Source of the DNA: Phaeacidiphilus oryzae TH49
GTDB lineage: Bacteria > Actinomycetota > Actinomycetes > Streptomycetales > Streptomycetaceae
DNA: 64,000 nucleotides
NCBI RefSeq assembly: GCF_000744815.1
Contig: NZ_JQMQ01000005.1
Location: 4,917,801 to 4,981,800, forward strand
Direction of reading: 5' to 3'
Below, one piece after another: positions 55,816 to 61,690 of this stretch. The notes beneath the pieces are model-generated. The model worked only from the letters and a program-made list of their open reading frames with translations, searched no databases and had not been told where the DNA came from. The translations under genes and the position numbers were made by a program. Each line of letters opens with the position of its first letter. The first letter of the stretch is position 1.

Positions 55816-56257
55816 CGGTTCTATCCAGACGTTCGGATATTGGGACACGGTGTTCAGTGTTCGGACATCCTGCGGTACTTGTACGGAGTGCGGCGGGCTC
55901 TGACCGCGATTCGGTCACCATCGACACGAAGAGTCGCCCCACGGCTACGGCGCCACGGGCGGCCGCCGGACGGGTGTGAAGCGGGGCACGTTCCCTGCGG
56001 TGTGCGACCCGTGGTCTGCTGTGAGACGGCACACGTCCGTCGCCGACCGAGGGAGAGGCCGCCACGAAGTCGACAAAGTTACCGCTGCCGATCTTGTCGA
56101 TTACGGCCGCTGCACCCGAATCGTCCGTCCGCTAACTTGACGTAGGCCGTCACACGTTGACGGGCGTTCACACGAACCGCCCGCAGCGGCAGTACCGCCG
56201 GCAGCACCAGCAGTACGCCCACGCACCACAGCCGAAGAGCCGACCGGAGTGCCCATC
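55816..56257. other. Divergent intergenic region between the permease and bioY
   Basis: 442 bases without a gene. It holds the inverted repeat TCGACAA/TTGTCGA (56070-56076, 56094-56100), two TTGACG hexamers 20 bases apart (56137, 56157) and GTTC-ACAC-GAAC (56166-56177), a short palindrome just upstream of the bioY leader. Promoters for both genes must lie here. Confidence 0.5.
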
Positions 56258-56872
56258 ATGAGCAGTACCACCGTGACCAGCAGCCCCTCCGCGATACGCC
56301 CCGGCGCCGTCCTCGCCGATCAGCTGCCCGCGGCCGGCAGCCGCGCCCGGGCGTTCGCCCGCGACGCCGCCCTGGTGGCCGGCGGAGCCGCGCTCACCGG
56401 CATCGCCGCGCAGATCTCGGTGCCGATCCCCGGCACCCCCGTGCCGGTCACCGGCCAGACCTTCGCCGTGCTGCTGGTCGGCGCGGCCCTCGGCGCCCGC
56501 CGCGGCTTCGCCTCGCTCGCCCTCTACGCGCTGCTCGGCATGGCCGGCCTGCCCTGGTTCGCCGGCGGCGGCTCCGGCGCCGCGTTCGCCAGCTTCGGCT
56601 ACGTGCTGGCCTACCTGGCCGCCGCCCCGCTGGTCGGCGCGCTGGCCCGGCGCGGCGCCGACCGCACCCCGCTGCGCACCGCGGGCGCGATGGTCCTCGG
56701 CAGCCTGGCGATCTACGCGATCGGCGTGCCCTACCTGGCGATCGCCCTCCACGTGGGGCTCGGCAAGGCGCTGGCGCTGGGCATGGTGCCGTTCCTGATC
56801 GGCGACGCCATCAAGGTCGTCCTGGCCATGGGCCTGCTGCCGGCCGCCTGGAAGCTCGCCGCGCGCCGCTGA
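56258..56872 (+). CDS. bioY: Biotin transporter substrate-binding subunit BioY
   Basis: 204 aa. Six membrane helices with the BioY core: VPIPGTPVPVTGQTFAVLLVGAALGARRG, GMAGLPWFAGG and GYVLAYLAAAPLVGALA. BioY binds biotin as the S component of an ECF transporter or alone. The ATG at MSSTTVT is used because GGAG lies 11 bases upstream. No bioMN genes follow; rpiB is next. The palindromes upstream could bind a biotin-responsive repressor. Confidence 0.92.
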   Translation: MSSTTVTSSPSAIRPGAVLADQLPAAGSRARAFARDAALVAGGAALTGIAAQISVPIPGTPVPVTGQTFAVLLVGAALGARRGFASLALYALLGMAGLPWFAGGGSGAAFASFGYVLAYLAAAPLVGALARRGADRTPLRTAGAMVLGSLAIYAIGVPYLAIALHVGLGKALALGMVPFLIGDAIKVVLAMGLLPAAWKLAARR

Positions 56873-56914
56873 GCCCTCCGATCCGGCGCCGGCCGCCCCA
56901 AGTAAGCTGACCCC

Positions 56915-57382
56915 ATGCGCGTGTACCTGGGATCCGACCACGCCGGATACGAACTCAAGCAGCACCTCGTCAAGTGGCTCGCCGGCAACGGCCATGAGCC
57001 GGTGGACTGCGGTCCGCACGTCTACGACGCGGAGGACGACTACCCGCCCTACGTGCTGCGTGCCGCCGAGCGGACCGCGGCCGACCCGGAGTCGCTCGGC
57101 GTCGTGATCGGCGGCTCGGGCAACGGCGAGGCGATCGCGGCCAACAAGGTCAAGGGGGTGCGCGCGGCCCTCGCCTGGAGCGAGGAGACCGCGACCCTCG
57201 GCCGCGAGCACAACAACGCCAACGTGGTCTCGGTCGGCGCCCGGATGCACAGCCTGGCCGAGGCCACCCGGTTCGTGGAGGTCTTCCTGGCCACCCCGTT
57301 CTCGGCGGCCGAGCGCCACCAGCGCCGGATCGACATGCTCACCGAGTACGAGACCACCGGGGAGCTTCCGCCGACGGAGTGA
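56915..57382 (+). CDS. rpiB: Ribose-5-phosphate isomerase B
   Basis: 155 aa. RpiB interconverts ribose-5-phosphate and ribulose-5-phosphate in the pentose phosphate pathway. MRVYLGSDHAGYELK and VIGGSGNGEAIAANKVKGVRAAL match the actinobacterial subtype, where Glu in GNGE is the acid/base in place of the Cys of enterobacterial RpiB. Length normal; 42 bases after bioY. Confidence 0.96.
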   Translation: MRVYLGSDHAGYELKQHLVKWLAGNGHEPVDCGPHVYDAEDDYPPYVLRAAERTAADPESLGVVIGGSGNGEAIAANKVKGVRAALAWSEETATLGREHNNANVVSVGARMHSLAEATRFVEVFLATPFSAAERHQRRIDMLTEYETTGELPPTE

Positions 57383-57409
57383 GCGGCGGCGGGACGCGCC
57401 CCCGTCTGG

Positions 57410-57429
57410 CTTCGCGACAGCCCGCGAAG
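57410..57429. terminator. Hairpin between convergent rpiB and the Eis-like gene
   Basis: CTTCGCG-ACAGCC-CGCGAAG, a 7-bp perfect stem in the 76-base gap between two convergent genes. It could end both transcripts; no T-run. Confidence 0.5.
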
Positions 57430-57458
57430 GCCTGCGGGGGCGGCCGTCTCGCCTGCGC

Positions 57459-58784
57459 TCAGAATCCCCGCGGCAGCCAGGGCGCCACGTCCGTGGCGAA
57501 CGCGCCCGAGGCCTCCGCCAGCGCGCCGGGCCGGAGTTCGGCGATCCGGCCGGCGCCGGCCTGCTGCGCCAGGCTTGTCGCGCCGAAGTACGCGGCGCCC
57601 AACTCCCTGGCCGTGAGCGCCAGATCCGGCTGGTCCGCGGTGCGCTCGCAGACCGCCCGGCCCTCGGCGTCCGCGCTGAGCCGCCAACGGCCCTCGTTCC
57701 AGGGGCAGAAGTCGTCGGCCACCTCGAGGACGACGTCCATCGGCCGGGTGTAGCGGCGGGCGGAGAGGGCGGCGCGCAGGTCCACCAGGCGGGCGTGCAG
57801 CGAATCGACCACGCCCGCGTCGCACCTCCGCGCATCGGTCACCAGCTCCAGCAGCGGGTCGTCGACCGGCAGGTTGGCGCAGACCACGGTGTCGGTGAGG
57901 TCGATCTCCAGCAGGTAGCGCCAGAGTTCGGCGTACGCCACCGGGTCGGCGGCCTGCACGTCCCGCACGTTCACGGTGCCCTTGGCGCCCTGCCACTCCC
58001 AGCCGGGCTTGACCGAGTACCGGGAGTACCCGCGCAGGCCGCCGCCGGCGTCCCCGGCGGCCTCCGGATCCTCGGCGAGGACGCACATCAGCGGGGAGCC
58101 GCCGCCTCGGTAGGACTCCGGGTCCAGCACCGCCTGCCGCTCCCAGCCGTCCGGGCGGGCCAGCCAGCCGGGCCGCCCGGGGCCCACCCTCCGGTACAGC
58201 TCCTCGCAGGCCGGGGCGGCCTCGGCGGCGTCGACCATCCGGAGCCGGGGGACCGGTCCATGCGGCAGGAACCCGCTCGGGTCCGACGGCGGGACGATCC
58301 GCACGCGGTGGCGGGGGATCGAGACCCGCATCTTGCGGGACGCCACGCCGAAGCCGAACCGGCCGTAGATCGCCGGCTCGGAGGCGGTGAGGACGGCCAG
58401 CGGCTCGTCGCGCTCCCGCGCGTCGTCCAGCAGTCGGCGCATCATCGCGCTCAGCACGCCCCGCCTGCGGTGGGTGCCGAGGACGCCCACCATGGTGATC
58501 CCGGCGGCCGGAACCTCCGCCCCGCCGGGGACGACCGCGCGGAAGGAGAACGCGCTTGACGCCGCGACAAGTTGTTTTGTCGGTTTACCGTCGTATACCG
58601 CGATGGAGCGGTCGAACTCGGTAAGGTCGTGCCAGAGCGCTCGCTCCTCGGGGGCCTCCGCCACCCCGCCGAAGGCGCGTTCCAGGACGCCGTACCAGGT
58701 GTTCCACTCGTCCGGCGCGAGGGTGCTCAGGTCGAGCGGGGTCGGCGACGGGACCGGTTTCAGGGGAGACGGCTGAGTATCCAT
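57459..58784 (-). CDS. Eis-like GNAT N-acetyltransferase
   Basis: 441 aa with the Eis three-part layout: an N-terminal GNAT domain (MVGVLGTHRRRGVLSAMMRRLL, acetyl-CoA loop), a second GNAT-like domain and a C-terminal SCP2-like domain ending with the catalytic-carboxylate phenylalanine (WLPRGF). In mycobacteria Eis acetylates aminoglycosides; in streptomycetes the substrate is unknown. It diverges from the PP2C gene. Confidence 0.92.
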   Translation of the reverse strand: MDTQPSPLKPVPSPTPLDLSTLAPDEWNTWYGVLERAFGGVAEAPEERALWHDLTEFDRSIAVYDGKPTKQLVAASSAFSFRAVVPGGAEVPAAGITMVGVLGTHRRRGVLSAMMRRLLDDARERDEPLAVLTASEPAIYGRFGFGVASRKMRVSIPRHRVRIVPPSDPSGFLPHGPVPRLRMVDAAEAAPACEELYRRVGPGRPGWLARPDGWERQAVLDPESYRGGGSPLMCVLAEDPEAAGDAGGGLRGYSRYSVKPGWEWQGAKGTVNVRDVQAADPVAYAELWRYLLEIDLTDTVVCANLPVDDPLLELVTDARRCDAGVVDSLHARLVDLRAALSARRYTRPMDVVLEVADDFCPWNEGRWRLSADAEGRAVCERTADQPDLALTARELGAAYFGATSLAQQAGAGRIAELRPGALAEASGAFATDVAPWLPRGF

Positions 58785-58858
58785 ATGACGTGCCTATCAG
58801 GAGCAGCGGCAGGCAGCGAGGAGATTTCCGCGCGGCGCGCGGGGGCGGGCCTGCCGGC

Positions 58859-60202
58859 ATGAGCGGGACCACCGCCGGCTCCGTGCCGCCCGCCTCCTCC
58901 TCGCCGTCGTCAGGGGGGCCTGGGGGGTCTGAGCCCGCGCCCGTATCCGAGGCCGCGCCCGTACCCGAGGCCGCGCCCGTACCCGAGGCCGCGCCCGCGC
59001 CCGTATCCGAGGCCGGCCGTCCGCCCGAGCCCTCGCGTCCCTCCCGTCCCTCGCGCCCCTCCGGGCCGCCCCAGGACTCCGGTCTGGCGAGGATCCGCCG
59101 TGCGCTCTACCGCGCCCGCCGGCGGCTGCGCCGTACCGCGGTCGACTACTTCCGGGGCGACGCCTCCGACTGGATCGCCTTCGGCTCGCTGATCCTCCTC
59201 GTCCCGATCCTGATCGTGCTCTGCGTGCTGGCCACCCCGGTCTGGTTCCCGCCGTTCGCGCTCCTGCTGCCGGTGCTGGTCGGCGCGCTGCTGCTGCGTC
59301 CCGGCAGCCTCGTCCTCCTCTACGGCGCGGTCGCGGTCGCGCTGGCGCTGGAGGCGCGGCTCCTCGGACCGTGGGACGGCGGGCCCGGCCGGGTGACCCC
59401 GGGGACCGTCCTGGTCGTGCTGGCGATCGGCGCGCTCGGCATGCTGATCGCCCAGTTCCGCAACCGGGTCGGGGTGCCCTGGCGGCGCGGCGGATCGATG
59501 CTCTTCGACCTGCGCGAGCGGCTGCGGGTGCAGAGCCAGATCCCGGGCCTGCCGGACGGCTGGCACGCGGACATGGCGCTGCGCCCGGCCGGCGGGCAGT
59601 CCTTCTCCGGCGACTTCGTGGTGGCCGCCCGCACCGGTGACGGCCAGCGCTTCCTGGAGGTCGTCCTCGCCGACGTGTCCGGCAAGGGGATGGACGCCGG
59701 GTCCCGCGCGCTCCTCCTCTCCGGGGCCTTCGGCGGCCTCCTCGGCTCGCTGCCGCCGCACGACTTCCTGCCGGCGGCCAACGGCTACCTCCTCCGCCAG
59801 GACTGGGAGGAGGGCTTCGCCTCCGCCGCCCACCTCGTCCTCGACCTGGACACGGGCGAGTACGAGCTCCTCTCCGCCGGGCACCTGCCGGGGATGCACC
59901 GCCTTGCCGGCAACGGGAGTTGGCGGATGCGCGAGGCCGAGGGGCCGCTCCTCGGCATCTTCGAGTCGGCCAAGTTCGAGGGCGTACGCGGCCGGATGGG
60001 CAGCGGTGACGTCCTGATGCTCTGCACGGACGGGGTGGTGGAGGCGCCCGGCCGGGACTTCACCGAGGGGATGGACCGGCTGATGGGCGCCACCGACCGG
60101 ATGGTCGGAACCCCCTTCCGCGGCGCGGCGACCCGGCTGATCGAGTCGGTCGCCCAGGGCGCCGACGACGACCGCGCCGTCCTGCTGATCTGGCGCGGCT
60201 GA
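58859..60202 (+). CDS. Membrane PP2C (SpoIIE-type) Ser/Thr phosphatase
   Basis: 447 aa from MSGTTAGS; a GTG at 58790 in frame is possible but would leave only five bases to the divergent Eis-like start. The N-terminus carries AAPVPEAAPVPEA repeats (18-bp DNA units near 58940-59010). Three to four membrane helices (LILLVPILIVLCVLA; ALLLPVLVGALLLRPGSLVLLYGAVAVALAL) precede the PP2C-SpoIIE domain: GQSFSGDFVVAARTG, LADVSGKGMDAGSRA, LLSAGHLPGMHRL and LCTDGVVEAPG. It probably controls an anti-sigma-factor antagonist or similar partner. Confidence 0.9.
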   Translation: MSGTTAGSVPPASSSPSSGGPGGSEPAPVSEAAPVPEAAPVPEAAPAPVSEAGRPPEPSRPSRPSRPSGPPQDSGLARIRRALYRARRRLRRTAVDYFRGDASDWIAFGSLILLVPILIVLCVLATPVWFPPFALLLPVLVGALLLRPGSLVLLYGAVAVALALEARLLGPWDGGPGRVTPGTVLVVLAIGALGMLIAQFRNRVGVPWRRGGSMLFDLRERLRVQSQIPGLPDGWHADMALRPAGGQSFSGDFVVAARTGDGQRFLEVVLADVSGKGMDAGSRALLLSGAFGGLLGSLPPHDFLPAANGYLLRQDWEEGFASAAHLVLDLDTGEYELLSAGHLPGMHRLAGNGSWRMREAEGPLLGIFESAKFEGVRGRMGSGDVLMLCTDGVVEAPGRDFTEGMDRLMGATDRMVGTPFRGAATRLIESVAQGADDDRAVLLIWRG

Positions 60203-60442
60203 CAGTTTCCGCACACTCGGCCGACAGACATACGGCCGAAACCTCTGCCACCCGGCAGCAAATCGTCAACTTCGCCACATGACGGGTGGTCAAGTGCGGC
60301 GGAAACCCGTCAGAAGGGACAGTGTCATCGCGGAACGACTTTACGGGGCGCACCCCGCCGGACAAACTGTCAGCGGGCGGGGAACGGAGGGTGGCCCGGT
60401 CCTGTGAGCGTGCAACAGTCGCGAACGAGGAAGTGAATCCGG

Positions 60443-60637
60443 GTGGTCTTCTCGATCTCCGCCGTGCTGCTGCTCGGCATCATCCTGATCATCGTGATCC
60501 GCAACAAGAGCATCAAGCTGGGCTGGGCCCTGCTGGCCGCGCTCTTCGGCTTCTTCCTCGCCGAGACGTCCGCGGCGCCCCCGATCAAGTCCTTCCTCAA
60601 CCAGATCGCGTCCACCCTCAACGGCCTGACGCACTGA
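60443..60637 (+). CDS. Small double-TM membrane protein
   Basis: 64 aa starting at GTG. Two hydrophobic helices (VFSISAVLLLGIILIIVI; LGWALLAALFGFFLA) around RNKSIK, then TSAAPPIKSFLNQIASTLNGL. Similar small proteins occur near actinobacterial conjugation genes, but no tra gene is present in this window. Function unknown. Confidence 0.65.
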   Translation: MVFSISAVLLLGIILIIVIRNKSIKLGWALLAALFGFFLAETSAAPPIKSFLNQIASTLNGLTH

Positions 60638-60717
60638 GGGATTCGGCGGCGTCACCGCGTCCGTCCCGTCACCGCGTCCGTCCCGCCGCCGCGGCTCCCC
60701 GGCGCCGCGGCACCGGC

Positions 60718-61128
60718 TCACCCCCGGGACTCGAGCCACTCCTGCAACTCGACCGTGTTCCCCTCCGGATCGCGCAGGTAGCCCACCCGCATCCGCCCCC
60801 ACACGGTCCGCGGGCCGTCGAGGACGATCCCCCCGCGCGCCCGTATCCCGGCCAACTCCGCATCCAGGTCGTCGGTCCGCAGCACCACCAGGGCCCGCCC
60901 CCGCCGGCCGTCCGCCGACCACCAGGCGGCGGACTCCATGAACTGCTCGGCCGCCTGCAGCGCCACCGCCGCCCCGGCGGTCCCGTTCCCCCGGGGAGTC
61001 AACTTGCCGTACGGCCCCACTTCGGCCTCCGGCCCGCTCTGTTGCGGCACGAACTCCAGCACATCGCGATACCACCGAAAGCACACCGCGAAGTCGTCAA
61101 CGATCAACCGAACCTGCGTCAACTCCAT
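60718..61128 (-). CDS. VOC family (glyoxalase-like) protein
   Basis: 136 aa. MELTQVRLIVDDFAVCFRWYRDVLEF starts the first beta-alpha-beta-beta-beta unit; VVLRTDDLDAELAGIRARG and GYLRDPEGNTVELQEW form the second. Metal ligands are incomplete compared with glyoxalase I (Gln/Glu in the last strand). It could be a lyase, dioxygenase or binding protein. Confidence 0.88.
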   Translation of the reverse strand: MELTQVRLIVDDFAVCFRWYRDVLEFVPQQSGPEAEVGPYGKLTPRGNGTAGAAVALQAAEQFMESAAWWSADGRRGRALVVLRTDDLDAELAGIRARGGIVLDGPRTVWGRMRVGYLRDPEGNTVELQEWLESRG

Positions 61129-61206
61129 GCCCACACAACCTACTCGGCACCACTGACGACTACCGATCCACACGCCATCCGCTCGCGGAAGGCGAGCCGA
61201 AACGGA

Positions 61207-61245
61207 ACGGCACCGCCGCACCTCCTCGATGCGCGGCGGTGCCGT
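61207..61245 (-). terminator. Strong hairpin downstream of the AfsS-like gene
   Basis: ACGGCACCGCCGC (61207-61219) pairs perfectly with GCGGCGGTGCCGT (61233-61245), 13 bp. A second hairpin, CGGGGCTC/GAGCCCCG (61256-61281), lies closer to the stop. Together they probably end the AfsS-like transcript. Confidence 0.7.
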
Positions 61246-61293
61246 GGTCGGCGGCCGGGGCTCTCCCCACGCGGAGCCCCGACCGCAGTCCAG

Positions 61294-61515
61294 TCAGGCC
61301 TTGTCGGCCTCGCCGGCTTCCTTCGTCTCCTGGGTGACCCCGTTGTCGGGGGTCACCGTCTCCTGGGTCACGCCGTTCCGCGGTGCGGCGGTCTCCTGGG
61401 TGACCCCGTTCCGCGGTGCGGCGGTCTCCTGGGTGACCCCGTTCCTCGGCTTGGCGGTCTCCTGGGTCACGCCGTTCTCCGGCTTGACCGTGGCCGTCTC
61501 GTCCGCAGATGACAT
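61294..61515 (-). CDS. AfsS-like repeat protein (sigma-factor-like small regulator)
   Basis: 73 aa. After MSSADETATVK come five tandem 11-residue units: PENGVTQETAK, PRNGVTQETAA twice, PRNGVTQETVT and PDNGVTQETKE, ending AGEADKA. Small size, Asn/Thr/Pro repeats and the position beside an AfsR-type regulator match AfsS of S. coelicolor, which has short imperfect Thr/Pro/Asp/Asn repeats and is switched on by AfsR to stimulate antibiotic production. Here the gene diverges from the regulator, and its promoter region carries a SARP-type direct repeat. AAGGAG lies five bases before the ATG. Assignment is by analogy; the repeat sequence differs from AfsS. Confidence 0.7.
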   Translation of the reverse strand: MSSADETATVKPENGVTQETAKPRNGVTQETAAPRNGVTQETAAPRNGVTQETVTPDNGVTQETKEAGEADKA

Positions 61516-61582
61516 GGCGACTCCTTGAGGGAAACGTGCTGGCCCCACCCAGGCCGATCGGTCCGGTAGGCAGTACGTCGGA

Positions 61583-61616
61583 ATCCTGGCACAGTCGAAT
61601 CAACAGACAATCAACA
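61583..61616 (-). promoter_or_regulatory. SARP-type direct repeat and promoter of the AfsS-like gene
   Basis: On the minus strand TGTTGAT (61610-61616) is repeated exactly 11 bases later (61599-61605). CAGGAT (61583-61588) follows 10 bases after the second copy, close to the 8 bp reported between SARP heptamers and -10 elements. Transcription would start near 61576, giving a leader of about 60 bases. The repeat also overlaps the -35 position of the regulator gene. Confidence 0.65.
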
Positions 61617-61639
61617 ACCTGCGGATGTCGGTGTACATT
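61611..61639 (+). promoter_or_regulatory. Candidate promoter of the AfsR-like gene
   Basis: TCAACA (61611-61616) and TACATT (61634-61639) are 17 bases apart. The -35 lies within the direct repeat, so the regulator could control its own gene. CGTAC-TTTC-GTACG (61651-61664), an inverted repeat, follows in the leader. Confidence 0.4.
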
Positions 61640-61690
61640 CGTCCGCGACGCGTACTTTCGTACGTTGCGCACTCCGGGAGAAGAAGGTCC

